Origin: CAYJAZ01 sp964369185
Lineage (GTDB): Bacteria; Desulfobacterota; Desulfovibrionia; Desulfovibrionales; Desulfovibrionaceae
Assembly: GCA_964369185.1 (NCBI GenBank)
Contig: CAYJEN010000003.1
Span: 1 to 64,000, forward strand
DNA: 64,000 nucleotides
Direction of reading: 5' to 3'
Part shown: piece by piece, positions 36,467 to 45,572 of the stretch
Numbering within the stretch: the first letter of the stretch is position 1
How the letters are laid out: each line of letters opens with the position of its first letter
Notes under the pieces: model-generated
The model's database searches: none
The model's input: the letters and a program-made list of their open reading frames with translations, nothing else
Told to the model about the DNA's origin: nothing
Translations under genes and position numbers: made by a program

Positions 36467-36784
36467 ATGTTGCAAGTATCAGAAGGAGCTCTTAAAGAGC
36501 TCAACGCTTTCTTTGAAGGCAAAGAAAAACAACCAATCCGTATCTACTTAGCACCGGGCGGCTGACGCGGTCCGCGTTTAGCATTGGCTCTGGATGAGCC
36601 ATTAGAAGATGATACAGTTATCGATCACGAAGGATTCAAATTCTGTGTGAATAAAGACCTTATGCAAGAAATCGAAGGCATCAATGTTGATGTTTCTTAC
36701 ATGGGATTTGTAATCGAACCTACTAAGCCTTTTGCAAACGCAGGTTCATGTGGATCAAGCTGTGGCAGCAATTGCGGACAATAG
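36467..36784 (+). CDS. HesB/IscA-like selenoprotein with UGA-encoded Sec33
   Basis: ATG at 36467 follows GGAGG. The frame continues through one TGA (36563-36565) to TAG at 36782-36784, giving 105 residues. Sec33 falls in GG-U-RGPRLALALDEP, exactly where HesB/IscA relatives have the first conserved Cys, and the sequence on both sides of the UGA is one uninterrupted homologous frame. Other Cys residues are in FKFCVN and in the C-terminal SCGSSCGSNCG. HesB-like selenoproteins are a known family in selenium-using anaerobes; the function (Fe-S or redox) is not settled. A SECIS-like hairpin lies 26 bases downstream of the UGA, and selB is in this window. An annotation that reads UGA as stop would report only a fragment from 36584. 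Confidence 0.9.
36563..36601 (+). promoter_or_regulatory. UGA Sec codon and bacterial SECIS-like hairpin
   Basis: After the TGA at 36563-36565, TGGCTC (36585-36590) pairs with GAGCCA (36596-36601) around the loop TGGAT. The two loop guanines sit 27-28 bases after the UGA, within the usual bacterial SECIS range of roughly 16-37 bases and matching the apical GG that SelB reads. A second short hairpin, ACGCG-GTC-CGCGT (36565-36577), lies directly at the UGA and could extend the structure. Confidence 0.75.
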
Positions 36785-36804
36785 TTTGACATAAAAGATA
36801 CTAT

Positions 36805-36835
36805 AAAAAGGGCTATACTATAGCCCTTTTTTTTA
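36805..36835 (+). terminator. Terminator of the HesB-like gene
   Basis: AAAAAGGGCTAT (36805-36816) pairs with ATAGCCCTTTTT (36820-36831) with a 3-base loop and a T run. It lies 20 bases after the stop and before adenine deaminase. Confidence 0.9.
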
Positions 36836-36851
36836 ATAGAAAGGAAAATTT

Positions 36852-38654
36852 ATGAAAGAACTTCAACGTAACAGCCTTACTACACTCAGCAGAATTCTTC
36901 CACAAGTTGCTATGGGAAAAATTAAAGCTGACTTAGTAATTATAAATGCTCAATTAATCAACGTAAATACAGCAGAAATTCTTCCAAATACTTCAGTAGC
37001 ATGCTATCAAGGGCGTATTGCCTATGTTGGTGCTAATGCTGAACATTGCATTGATGAGAATACTAAAGTTATTGATATACAAGGTAAATATTTAGCTCCC
37101 GGATTTCTAGATGGCCATATTCACGTAGAAAGCAGTATGATTACTGTAAGTGAATATGCAAAAGCAGTTGTACCTCATGGTACTACAGCTATTTTCATGG
37201 ATCCTCATGAAATTGCAAACGTTCTTGGTATTGAAGGCGTTCGCCTTATGATTGACGAAGAAAAAGGTCTACCTTTAGATGTATGGAGCACTGTTCCATC
37301 ATGCGTGCCTGCAATGCCGGGCTTTGAAGACACCGGAGCAGTGTTTACAGCTAAGGAAGTAGAAGAAATAACTAAACTTGATAAAATTGCCGGTCTTGGC
37401 GAAATGATGGACTTTCCGGGGATTATCGGCGGAACAGATACTACTCATTCAAAGTTAGAAGTTAGCTATAATTATAATCAAGTAGTTACAGGGCACTATT
37501 CTCACCCTGATTTAGATAAAGGCGTAAATGCTTATTTCTCTTCAGGAATTTGCTCATGTCATGAATCTACAACTAAAGAAGACGCAATTACACGTGCCAG
37601 ACTTGGTGTATTCACAAAAATTCGTGAAGGTTCAGCTTGGCAAGACGTAAAAGAAACAATTCGTGCTGTTACAGAAAGTAAAGTAGATACAAGATTCTTT
37701 GTGCTTGTGAGTGATGATTGTCATCCACATACTCTTATAGAACAAGGGCACATGGATTATATTGTATCTCGTGCAATCAGTGAAGGTGTAGAACCTATTA
37801 AGGCTATTCAGATGGCAACAATCAACTGTGCAACTTGTTTTAAGAAAGATGCGGATTTAGGTTCTATTTCTCCATCAAAATATGCTGATATGCTTGTTAT
37901 TTCTGATTTAGAAAAAGTGAAAGTTGAAGAAGTAATTTTCAATGGTGTACACGTTGCAAGTAATGGTGAACTTCTTATCAATATAGAAGATAGAGAATAC
38001 CCTGATTGGGCTAAGCAAACCATGCGTATGGCAAGACCTTTAACTCTTGAAGATGTAAAAATCAAAGCTCCTCAAGGCTATTCTGAAGATACTATCAAAG
38101 TAAGAGTTATGGAAATTGCAGAAGCAAATGTAATAACAAAACATCTTCAATGCTCTGTGCCAGTAAAAAATGGTGAAGCTGTAGCTGATGTTGATCAAGA
38201 TATTGTAAAGCTACTTGTGTTTGATAGACATACAAAGAGCGGTACTCGCGGTGCCGGTTTTGTAAAAGGCTTCCATCTTAAGAAAGGTGCAGTAGCATCT
38301 ACAGTTGCTCACGATGCACATAATCTTATGGTGCTTGGCACAAATGATGAAGACATGTTACTTGCGCTTGAAACTCTTATTTCTTGCGGTGGTGGTATGG
38401 TTGCAGTTTTAGATGGCAAAGTTCTTGCTTTGAATGCACTTGAAGTCGCAGGTCTTATGAGTACAGATAAAGTTGAAGTTGTAGCAGAAAGAGTAGAAGC
38501 TCTTGATAATGCATGGAAAGAACTTGGCTGTGAACTTGCATCTCCGTTTATGACAATGGCTCTGCTTCCTCTTGCTTGTCTTCCTGAACTAAGACTTACA
38601 AATAAAGGACTTGTCGATACTATTACATATCAGCAAGTAGAATTATTCGTATAG
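36852..38654 (+). CDS. ade: Adenine deaminase
   Basis: Ade converts adenine to hypoxanthine and ammonia, feeding purine salvage towards IMP (used by guaB in this window). It belongs to the bacterial amidohydrolase-type adenine deaminases with a dinuclear metal site: GFLDGHIHVESSM for the first metal ligands, DPHEIANVLG, GLGEMMDFPG, then VSDDCHPH. The C-terminal domain has HDAHNLMVLG. The 600-residue length is normal. AAGGAA ribosome site. Because the HesB gene ends in a strong terminator, ade probably relies on read-through or a promoter near 36790. Confidence 0.95.
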   Translation: MKELQRNSLTTLSRILPQVAMGKIKADLVIINAQLINVNTAEILPNTSVACYQGRIAYVGANAEHCIDENTKVIDIQGKYLAPGFLDGHIHVESSMITVSEYAKAVVPHGTTAIFMDPHEIANVLGIEGVRLMIDEEKGLPLDVWSTVPSCVPAMPGFEDTGAVFTAKEVEEITKLDKIAGLGEMMDFPGIIGGTDTTHSKLEVSYNYNQVVTGHYSHPDLDKGVNAYFSSGICSCHESTTKEDAITRARLGVFTKIREGSAWQDVKETIRAVTESKVDTRFFVLVSDDCHPHTLIEQGHMDYIVSRAISEGVEPIKAIQMATINCATCFKKDADLGSISPSKYADMLVISDLEKVKVEEVIFNGVHVASNGELLINIEDREYPDWAKQTMRMARPLTLEDVKIKAPQGYSEDTIKVRVMEIAEANVITKHLQCSVPVKNGEAVADVDQDIVKLLVFDRHTKSGTRGAGFVKGFHLKKGAVASTVAHDAHNLMVLGTNDEDMLLALETLISCGGGMVAVLDGKVLALNALEVAGLMSTDKVEVVAERVEALDNAWKELGCELASPFMTMALLPLACLPELRLTNKGLVDTITYQQVELFV

Positions 38655-38663
38655 ATTAATTCA

Positions 38664-38724
38664 TTCTCATTAAAATAAAATGCCTTCCTTTGAACTAAAG
38701 GAAGGCATTTTATTTTAATGAGAA
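38664..38724. terminator. Bidirectional terminator between ade and ccmF
   Basis: A perfect 28-bp inverted repeat, arms 38664-38691 and 38697-38724, with a 5-base loop (GAACT). It has a GC-richer core (GCCTTCC/GGAAGGC) with A/T-rich bases outside, so T runs follow on both strands. It lies between two convergent genes. Confidence 0.9.
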
Positions 38725-38756
38725 AAAACTCAAAAGAATGAATTTAGAAACACACC

Positions 38757-40658
38757 CTAGTCGTCTTCTCTTCTTTTTATTGCTTTAAGAGCAAAGAATG
38801 GGAAAACACAGAGTAATGTACTACCAATCCAAATCCAGTTAACAAGTGGATTTACACTGATACGGATTACAGCTTTTGACTGATTGTTTAAACCGCTAAG
38901 ACTCGCATAAACTTCGTTACCAAGACTAGGCATAGTTCCAACTTCTGAGAAAGACATCTGACTGAATTTATGGTAAATTCTCTTTTCCGGTGAAAGCATA
39001 CCAACAGGTTTACCGTTTTGAGAAATTACAATTTCAGCTTCTAAAAAGTCGTAAGTAGGAGCTGAACCCTCGTAGAGTTCATTCACTGTGACAACATAAG
39101 CACCTAACTGAGCAGATTCACCACGACCAAGGGTAAGATCTCTTTCAATCTTATAAGGGCCTGAAAAAGCAACTCCAAGGTAAATCAGCGCTAAACCTAA
39201 GTGTACGCCATGTGCCGCGAAACGAGGAGCAAAGTTTCTTGTACTTGGCTTTGCAAGTTGTAATATTGAAGAAACAATAACGCCAATAGATAATGCAGAT
39301 GTGATTAAAGGTACTGTTTTTGTGAAGCCAAAAGCAAAGAAAATACCGGCAGATAATACAATAGTTGCAAGAACTGCAATGAAGTTCTTTTTATCAACAA
39401 CTCCGCCATTCCAACCAAGATAAGGGCAGAATGCAAGAAGTCCTAAAATGAAAGTAAATAATGGTAAACAAACAGTATTATAGAAGTTAGCATCAAGGCC
39501 AACAGGCTGCTCAGACCACAATTTAGAAATAATAGGCCATAAAGTTGCTACTAAAACGATGATTGTAAGTGCAATCAAGAACCATGCTGTAAAAACTAAG
39601 AAGCCTTCACGAGTTTCAATACCTGATAGATCCTTTGCCTCTTCAATTTTTTTAGAGCTAAAAGAAACAAAGAAAGAAACTAAGGTAGATGTTATTACAA
39701 AGATAAGTAAAGCATCTGCAACGCCACCGTCACCAAAAGCGTGAACAGAATCAACAACATTACCACGTACTAGATAAGTAGCAAAGAAAGCTGTTACAGT
39801 TGTAAGTGCAATAAGGAAGATATTTACACGATGAAGCTTGTTACGTCTTTGTTCGATAATCATGGTATGAAGAGCCGCAGTACCTACAAGCCAAGGAAGA
39901 AGACTTGCATTTTCAACCGGATCCCAAGCCCAGTAACCGCCCCAACCAAGTTCCATATAAGCCCACCATGCACCAAGTAAAATACCGGCAGATAAGAAAA
40001 GCCATGCTGTCATGATGAATGGACGTGAAACTTCAAGCCATCTATCTTCATCATTTACAGTTTTGCTCATAGCTTGTGCAAGAGCTAGGCATGATGGAAT
40101 TGTGAAGCCGCCATACCCTAAAAATAAAAGAGGTGGGTGAATAATCATTCCCGGATTTTGAAGAAGAGGGTTTAATCCTCTACCGTCAGAAGGAGCAGGG
40201 AAGGTTGTTACAAATGGATCTGACCAAGTTGTAAGAAGTAAACTGAAAAATGCCATTATTGCACAGTAAAACACCCAATACCATTTTTTAGTTTCTGCTG
40301 TGAAATTTTTATAAGAATCGGTGAACTGGAATGCAGCACCACAAAGGGCAATCATCAAAGCCCAAAATAGTAATGAACCGGCTTGACCAGCCCAAAAAGC
40401 TGTCATTCTATAAAAAATTGGAAGTGTTAAATCAGTGTAACTGGCAACATAATCTACTGAGAAATCAAAATGAAAAAGAGCATGTAAGAGTATTAATGAG
40501 GCGAAAATATGCCCTAATGTAATACCTAAACTTGCTTTTTCAATAAGTGCTAGACTATTGTCGGATTTGCTATTCCATAATGAAACACACGCCATGCCAG
40601 CGCCAAAAAGTGCGCATAAAAGTGTTATGAGCTCAAGCCCATGTGCTATAGTATACAT
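38757..40658 (-). CDS. ccmF: Cytochrome c haem lyase subunit CcmF
   Basis: CcmF joins haem from CcmE to apocytochrome c in the System I maturation pathway at the periplasmic face. The 633-residue, polytopic protein has the tryptophan-rich WWD segment GWGGYWAWDPVENASLLPW, conserved periplasmic His regions and a C-terminal periplasmic domain before a last TM helix. It lies 33 bases after ccmE in the same direction. The other ccm genes (A, B, C) are not in the window. It is needed for cytochromes such as the decaheme protein at 27289. Confidence 0.94.
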   Translation of the reverse strand: MYTIAHGLELITLLCALFGAGMACVSLWNSKSDNSLALIEKASLGITLGHIFASLILLHALFHFDFSVDYVASYTDLTLPIFYRMTAFWAGQAGSLLFWALMIALCGAAFQFTDSYKNFTAETKKWYWVFYCAIMAFFSLLLTTWSDPFVTTFPAPSDGRGLNPLLQNPGMIIHPPLLFLGYGGFTIPSCLALAQAMSKTVNDEDRWLEVSRPFIMTAWLFLSAGILLGAWWAYMELGWGGYWAWDPVENASLLPWLVGTAALHTMIIEQRRNKLHRVNIFLIALTTVTAFFATYLVRGNVVDSVHAFGDGGVADALLIFVITSTLVSFFVSFSSKKIEEAKDLSGIETREGFLVFTAWFLIALTIIVLVATLWPIISKLWSEQPVGLDANFYNTVCLPLFTFILGLLAFCPYLGWNGGVVDKKNFIAVLATIVLSAGIFFAFGFTKTVPLITSALSIGVIVSSILQLAKPSTRNFAPRFAAHGVHLGLALIYLGVAFSGPYKIERDLTLGRGESAQLGAYVVTVNELYEGSAPTYDFLEAEIVISQNGKPVGMLSPEKRIYHKFSQMSFSEVGTMPSLGNEVYASLSGLNNQSKAVIRISVNPLVNWIWIGSTLLCVFPFFALKAIKRREDD

Positions 40659-40691
40659 TTTTTTCCTTAGAGTTTGTAGAGTTAGAATAAA

Positions 40692-41093
40692 TTATGTACG
40701 GTTTTCTTTTTCGTATTTTGAAGGGCATTTTGTCATAAGGCTTTTAGCTTCAAATTGGCTACCTTGCACTAATGTACCTTCTAAAATTACTTCTGCGCCA
40801 TGTTCAAAAGTATCGGGGATTACACCTTTATATACAACTTGAAGAGTTTGGCTTGGTTGTTCTGCATCAATAAGGGTAAAAACAACACTGCTATTCGAGT
40901 CATTTTTTTCAAAATTCCCAACAGAACCAAATAAACGCATAGAATTTTGTTCTTCAACAGGTGCAGCAAGAGCTTCAGATACATTTAAAAAGTATACACT
41001 TCCCTCATTCAAGCCAGAATATATCATAAATCCGATAGATCCGACAAAAAATACCAATGCTACAATATATGGAACAAAAGATTTTTTCTTCAT
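40692..41093 (-). CDS. ccmE: Cytochrome c maturation haem chaperone CcmE, Cys variant
   Basis: CcmE carries haem to CcmF. The 133-residue protein has one N-terminal TM anchor (residues about 8-26) and a beta-barrel with VYFLNVSEAL and RLFGSV. In most bacteria haem attaches to the His of an HxxxY motif; here the equivalent site reads CPSKY (Cys123-x3-Tyr127). This CxxxY form is known from Desulfovibrio and archaea (System I variant lacking the haem-binding His). The short tail after the motif is normal. Ribosome site AAAGGA. Confidence 0.92.
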   Translation of the reverse strand: MKKKSFVPYIVALVFFVGSIGFMIYSGLNEGSVYFLNVSEALAAPVEEQNSMRLFGSVGNFEKNDSNSSVVFTLIDAEQPSQTLQVVYKGVIPDTFEHGAEVILEGTLVQGSQFEAKSLMTKCPSKYEKENRT

Positions 41094-41239
41094 ATTAAAT
41101 CCTTTTAATTTTTTGTATGGTTATACTAGCATAAATTATAAAAAAAAACAAGTGATAATTGTTACTATTTAGAAAGAGGTTTTATACATATATCATTATT
41201 TTTAAAGCTAATATAAAAAATTACTTGTATAAAAATTTC

Positions 41240-41268
41240 TTGCAAGCTTTATAAGAAAATGATAATCT
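41240..41268 (+). promoter_or_regulatory. Candidate promoter of fba
   Basis: TTGCAA (41240-41245) and TAATCT (41263-41268) are 17 bases apart, with the fba ATG about 50 bases downstream. Confidence 0.45.
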
Positions 41269-41318
41269 TATGAATAGTTGATAAAAATTATTAAATCATC
41301 TTAAGAGGAGAGACAACT

Positions 41319-42248
41319 ATGGCTCTAGTCGGACCAAAGGCAATGTTTGAACGTGCATATAAAGAAAATTATGCTGTAGGTGCTTTTAATGTTAATAATA
41401 TGGAAATTATCCAAGGTATAATGGAAGCTGGTGCTGAAGAAAATGCGCCTATTATCTTACAAGTTTCTGCAGGAGCTCGTAAATATGCCGGTCAAAATTA
41501 CATTGTAAAATTGATTGAGGCATCTTTACAAGACGCTGACTTACCAGTAGTTCTTCATCTTGATCACGGCGCAGATTTTGAAATATGTAAAGCATGTATT
41601 GATGGTGGATTCACCTCTGTTATGATTGACGGTTCACATCATTCTTTTGAGGAAAATATTGCTGTAACAAAAAAAGTTGTTGAATACGCGCATGATAAAG
41701 GAGTTTGGGTTGAAGCTGAACTTGGGCGTCTTGCCGGTATTGAAGAAGATGTGGCGAGCGATAGCCATAGCTTTACTGACCCTGACCAAGCTGTTGAGTT
41801 TGTAGAAAAAACTGGTTGTGATTCGCTTGCGATTGCAATTGGAACAAGTCATGGTGCTTATAAATTTGCAGCAGGTACAAACCCACAACTACGCTTTGAT
41901 ATATTAGAAAAAATCAGCACAATGATGCCAAACTATCCTTTAGTTCTTCATGGTGCATCATCAGTACCTCAAGAATTTGTTGAAGCTGCGAATAAATTTG
42001 GTGGAAAACTTGGCAGTGCTAAAGGTATTCCTGAAGATATGCTTAGAAAAGCTGCGGCTATGGGCGTATGTAAAATCAATATCGACTCAGATATCCGCTT
42101 AGCAATGACTGCAACTATCAGACAAGTATTTGCGGAAAAACCAGAAGAATTTGACCCAAGATCTTATCTAAAACCGGCTCGTCAAGCTGTTAAAGATATG
42201 GTTCAACGTAAAATTCGTAATGTTTTAGGTTGTTCTGGTAAGGCATAA
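41319..42248 (+). CDS. fba: Class II fructose-1,6-bisphosphate aldolase
   Basis: A zinc-dependent aldolase interconverting FBP with DHAP and glyceraldehyde-3-phosphate. The 309-residue protein shows VLHLDHGAD (catalytic Asp and zinc His), IGTSHGAYKF and VLHGASSVP (zinc His), and NIDSDIRLA near the phosphate site. gapA follows 79 bases later, so two consecutive glycolytic/gluconeogenic steps are paired. AGAGGAGAG ribosome site. Confidence 0.96.
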   Translation: MALVGPKAMFERAYKENYAVGAFNVNNMEIIQGIMEAGAEENAPIILQVSAGARKYAGQNYIVKLIEASLQDADLPVVLHLDHGADFEICKACIDGGFTSVMIDGSHHSFEENIAVTKKVVEYAHDKGVWVEAELGRLAGIEEDVASDSHSFTDPDQAVEFVEKTGCDSLAIAIGTSHGAYKFAAGTNPQLRFDILEKISTMMPNYPLVLHGASSVPQEFVEAANKFGGKLGSAKGIPEDMLRKAAAMGVCKINIDSDIRLAMTATIRQVFAEKPEEFDPRSYLKPARQAVKDMVQRKIRNVLGCSGKA

Positions 42249-42278
42249 TAAGTTTGCTAATTTAATGACTATATAATG

Positions 42279-42308
42279 GAGTGTGTTTCAGTAAAATGAA
42301 ATACACTC
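42279..42308 (+). terminator. Hairpin between fba and gapA (terminator or attenuator)
   Basis: GAGTGTGTTTCA (42279-42290) pairs with TGAAATACACTC (42297-42308), one G-U pair, 6-base loop. Only a short T-rich stretch (TAGTTTT) follows, so it may be a partial terminator that sets the fba:gapA ratio. Confidence 0.55.
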
Positions 42309-42327
42309 TAGTTTTACGGAGAAAGAC

Positions 42328-43323
42328 ATGGCTTTACGTATTGCGCTTAATGGTTTTGGTCGTATTGGACGTTATCTTACTCGTTTACTCGCTTTTGAAG
42401 ATGATATTGAAATAGTGGCAATTAATGCTCGTGCTGATAATCAAGCCCTTGCTCGTTTGCTTAAATATGATTCAGTACATGGAAAAGCAAACTTTCCTAT
42501 AGATTATGATGATAATGGTCTTATAATTAACGGAAAACATACTCTTGTAACTCGTCAAGCTACCGGTACATGGATATGGAAAGATTTAGATATTGATTTA
42601 GTTATCGAAAATACCGGCACTATCAAAGATAGAGATGGACTTGCTAAGCATATTGAAATGGGTGCGAGAAAAGTTATTATGTCTGCACCTGCGAAAAATG
42701 CTGATGTAACTATTGTTATGGGTGTAAATGAAGATATTTATAATAAAGATGAACACTTTGTTATTTCTGCCGCTTCTTGTACTACTAACTGCCTTGCACC
42801 TGCAACTAAAGTTATCCATGAAGCATTTGGAATTAAACATGCTCTTATGACAACATTACATTCATATACTATGAGTCAACGTATTCTCGATGGAACTCAT
42901 AAAGATCCACGCCGTTCACGTGCTTGCGCTTTAAGTATGATTCCAACCTCAACCGGTGCTGCTGAAGCTATAGGGCTTGTTTATCCTCAATTACTAGGAA
43001 AAGTGAGTGGTATGGCTGTTCGCTTACCTGTTCCAAATGTTTCTCTTGTTGACTTAACAATCGAACTTGAAAAAAGTACAAATATTGAAGAAGTAAACGC
43101 AACTTTAAAAAGTGCGGCTGAAGGATTTTTAAAAGAAAATCTAGGCTACTCCGACGAACCACTTGTTTCTGTTGACTATATTGGTATGACTCAAGGCGGT
43201 GTTGTTGATGGGATTTCTACAAAAGTTATCAATGATACTATGCTTAAACTCATTATTTGGTACGACAATGAAGCGGGCTTTACAAATCAGCTACTTCGTC
43301 TTATAAAGCTTGTAGGCAAATAA
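42328..43323 (+). CDS. gapA: Glyceraldehyde-3-phosphate dehydrogenase, type I
   Basis: GapA oxidises glyceraldehyde-3-phosphate with phosphate and NAD(P)+ to 1,3-bisphosphoglycerate. The Rossmann start ALRIALNGFGRIGRYLTR, the active-site SAASCTTNCLAP with catalytic Cys151, and WYDNEAGFTNQLLRL at the C-terminus are all standard. The 331-residue length is normal. A terminator follows. Confidence 0.96.
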   Translation: MALRIALNGFGRIGRYLTRLLAFEDDIEIVAINARADNQALARLLKYDSVHGKANFPIDYDDNGLIINGKHTLVTRQATGTWIWKDLDIDLVIENTGTIKDRDGLAKHIEMGARKVIMSAPAKNADVTIVMGVNEDIYNKDEHFVISAASCTTNCLAPATKVIHEAFGIKHALMTTLHSYTMSQRILDGTHKDPRRSRACALSMIPTSTGAAEAIGLVYPQLLGKVSGMAVRLPVPNVSLVDLTIELEKSTNIEEVNATLKSAAEGFLKENLGYSDEPLVSVDYIGMTQGGVVDGISTKVINDTMLKLIIWYDNEAGFTNQLLRLIKLVGK

Positions 43324-43352
43324 AAAGACGTAAATTAAATTATGACTTTCTG

Positions 43353-43396
43353 AAAGGAAAACCACGTTTTTATAGATTTGGTTTTCCTTTTTCTTT
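43353..43396 (+). terminator. Terminator of gapA
   Basis: AAAGGAAAACCA (43353-43364) and TGGTTTTCCTTT (43379-43390) form a perfect 12-bp stem with a 14-base loop and a following T-rich run. Confidence 0.8.
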
Positions 43397-43421
43397 TGCA
43401 AAAAACTTTTTGGGGATAATT

Positions 43422-43985
43422 TTGACTTTCTTTGAATTAATTCTAATCGCAGTAGCTCTATCAATGGATGCTTTTGCTGTTTCAGTTTGTAAAGGTATAT
43501 GCTCTGTAAAAAGAAGTATTTCAACTGCAATTATTGTAGGGCTTTATTTCGGCGTTTTTCAGGCAATTATGCCTCTACTAGGGTATTACTTAGGTGATTC
43601 AATTCATCAATATGTTGAAGCATATTCAGGCTATGTAGCTTGTTTTATTCTTTCATGCATTGGCTTTGTCATGATAAAAAATGCAATTAAAGCTGACGAT
43701 TCTGAAAATAAAAAAGAAGAATCAAATTTGTCACTTGCGCCTATTGCTATGATATCCGCTGCTGTAGCTACAAGTATTGATGCTTTTGCGGTTGGTGTTG
43801 TATTTTCAACTTTAGAAATAAAACTTTATTCATCGGTAGCTATTATAGGATTAACTACTTTTATGATTTCTTTTATTGGAGTTCGTATTGGTTCTCTTTT
43901 TAGCGATAAACTGCAAAAAAAAGCTGAAATTATTGGTGGCGTGACTCTTATAATCATCGGAATAAAAATCTTAATTTTGGGATAA
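43422..43985 (+). CDS. mntP: Manganese efflux pump MntP
   Basis: MntP (formerly DUF204) exports Mn2+. The protein has six TM helices in two related halves, each with the signature Asp: ALSMDAFAVS in helix 1 and TSIDAFAVG in helix 4. I place the start at the TTG of 43422, which follows GGGG by 6 bases and gives the family's usual start MTFFELILIAVALSMDAF (187 residues). A TTG 12 bases upstream is possible but overlaps the ribosome site. No Mn-responsive riboswitch (yybP-ykoY type) is visible in the short leader. Confidence 0.9.
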   Translation: MTFFELILIAVALSMDAFAVSVCKGICSVKRSISTAIIVGLYFGVFQAIMPLLGYYLGDSIHQYVEAYSGYVACFILSCIGFVMIKNAIKADDSENKKEESNLSLAPIAMISAAVATSIDAFAVGVVFSTLEIKLYSSVAIIGLTTFMISFIGVRIGSLFSDKLQKKAEIIGGVTLIIIGIKILILG

Positions 43986-44117
43986 TTGTTTATTTACTGT
44001 AATAAAAAACTACACACTTCTCTAAAGTTTTATATAGTATATCAATAAACAAGTTCTTGATTTTTTTTAAAAAGAGCAATATTGTTTTAGCTACACTTTT
44101 TATAGAGAGGGTATGTG

Positions 44118-45506
44118 ATGGCGGCGAATAGAGAAGTTTTTGCCTCAAGATTAGGTTTTTTGCTTATTTCAGCAGGCTGTGCAATTGGACTTGGTAACGT
44201 ATGGCGTTTTCCTTATGTTACAGGTGCTTATGGTGGTGCAGCTTTTGTTATGATTTATCTTGCATTCTTACTGTTACTTGGTTTACCAATTCTTATAATG
44301 GAATTATCGGTTGGTAGAGCATCTAAGCTAAATATTGGTGCATCATTTAAAAAGCTACAACCTAAAGGAAGTTATTGGCATATATACGGGCATTTTGGAA
44401 TATTAGGTAACTACCTTTTGATGATGTTCTATACAACTATTTGTGGTTGGATGCTTGCGTATACATATCACACAATTAGCGGTGACTTTGTAGGACTTAC
44501 TCCTGAAGGAGTAGGAGCGTTTTTTGGTGCATTTACTGCTGAACCTAAAACTCAAATTTTCTGGATGTTTTTATCTGTACTTTTTGGTTGTAGTGTTTGT
44601 GCTCTAGGTGTTCGTAATGGTATTGAGAAGATTACGAAAGTTATGATGGGCGGGATGTTTGTTATTATGTTGGCATTGGCAGCTCGTGCAATGACACTCG
44701 AAAACGCAAGTGAAGGACTTAAATTCTACCTTATGCCGGACTTTAGTAAGATAGCGGAAAAAGGTCTTTGGAACACTGTTTATGCGGCTATGGGACAAGC
44801 TTTCTTCACTTTGAGTGTTGGTATTGGCTCTATGGCAATTTTTGGCTCATATATTGATAAAGATCGCTCTTTAACCGGTGAAGGTCTTTCTATTCTTGGG
44901 CTTGATACAATGGCTGCTTTGCTTGCGGGTTGCATTATTTTTCCTGCTTGTTTTGCCTTTGGAATAAATCCGGGCGGAGGACCAGGGCTCATCTTTGTTA
45001 CTTTACCGAATGTTTTCAATAGTATGAGCGGTGGGCAAATATGGGGAATTTTATTCTTCACATTTATGTCTTTTGCGGCACTTTCAACAGTTGTAGCTGT
45101 GCTTGAAAATATTATTTCCTATGGGGTTGATGTATGGGGCTTGAAGCGTTCTACATCTTCATGGGTCAACTTTATATTAATTACCTTACTTTCCATTCCT
45201 TGTATTTTAGGTTTCAACGAGTGGTCAAGCTTTCAACCTTTTGGCGAAAATACAGGCGTGCTTGATCTTGAAGATTTTATTGTAAGTAATAATCTTCTTC
45301 CTCTTGGTTCGCTTATTTACTTACTTTTCTGCGTTACCAGATACGGGTGGGGTTGGGATAACTTTATTAATGAAGCTGATAGCGGCAAAGGAATAAAATT
45401 CCCGAAAGTTGCAAGAATCTATCTTGTTTATATATTACCTTTAATTATTCTTTTTGTATTTATTCAAGGGTATATTGATAAGTTTGCAAAAATTATTGCT
45501 CCATAA
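44118..45506 (+). CDS. Sodium-dependent transporter, neurotransmitter:sodium symporter family
   Basis: A LeuT/MhsT-type Na+-coupled amino-acid importer. The 462-residue protein has about 11 TM helices. The helix-1 signature GCAIGLGNVWRFPYV (unwound Na+/substrate site) and FTLSVGIGSMAIFGSY in helix 6 are present. Bacterial members carry Leu, Trp, Tyr and others; the substrate is not readable here. The start ATG 44118 follows AGAGAGGG; a GTG one codon earlier is possible. Confidence 0.9.
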   Translation: MAANREVFASRLGFLLISAGCAIGLGNVWRFPYVTGAYGGAAFVMIYLAFLLLLGLPILIMELSVGRASKLNIGASFKKLQPKGSYWHIYGHFGILGNYLLMMFYTTICGWMLAYTYHTISGDFVGLTPEGVGAFFGAFTAEPKTQIFWMFLSVLFGCSVCALGVRNGIEKITKVMMGGMFVIMLALAARAMTLENASEGLKFYLMPDFSKIAEKGLWNTVYAAMGQAFFTLSVGIGSMAIFGSYIDKDRSLTGEGLSILGLDTMAALLAGCIIFPACFAFGINPGGGPGLIFVTLPNVFNSMSGGQIWGILFFTFMSFAALSTVVAVLENIISYGVDVWGLKRSTSSWVNFILITLLSIPCILGFNEWSSFQPFGENTGVLDLEDFIVSNNLLPLGSLIYLLFCVTRYGWGWDNFINEADSGKGIKFPKVARIYLVYILPLIILFVFIQGYIDKFAKIIAP

Positions 45507-45572
45507 GGCTAAATTCATTCTTTTGTTTGAAAAAAATCTAAACCTATAAAACATTAAATCTTGGAGAGAGAG

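Noticed and set aside
36563..36565. In-frame TGA read as a nonsense mutation making the HesB-like gene a pseudogene
   Set aside because: The frame and homology continue on both sides, the codon sits at the conserved Cys position, a SECIS-like hairpin follows, and selB is present; Sec is the better reading.
43324..43421. Manganese riboswitch (yybP-ykoY) upstream of mntP
   Set aside because: The leader is short and occupied by the gapA terminator; no matching aptamer sequence is visible.
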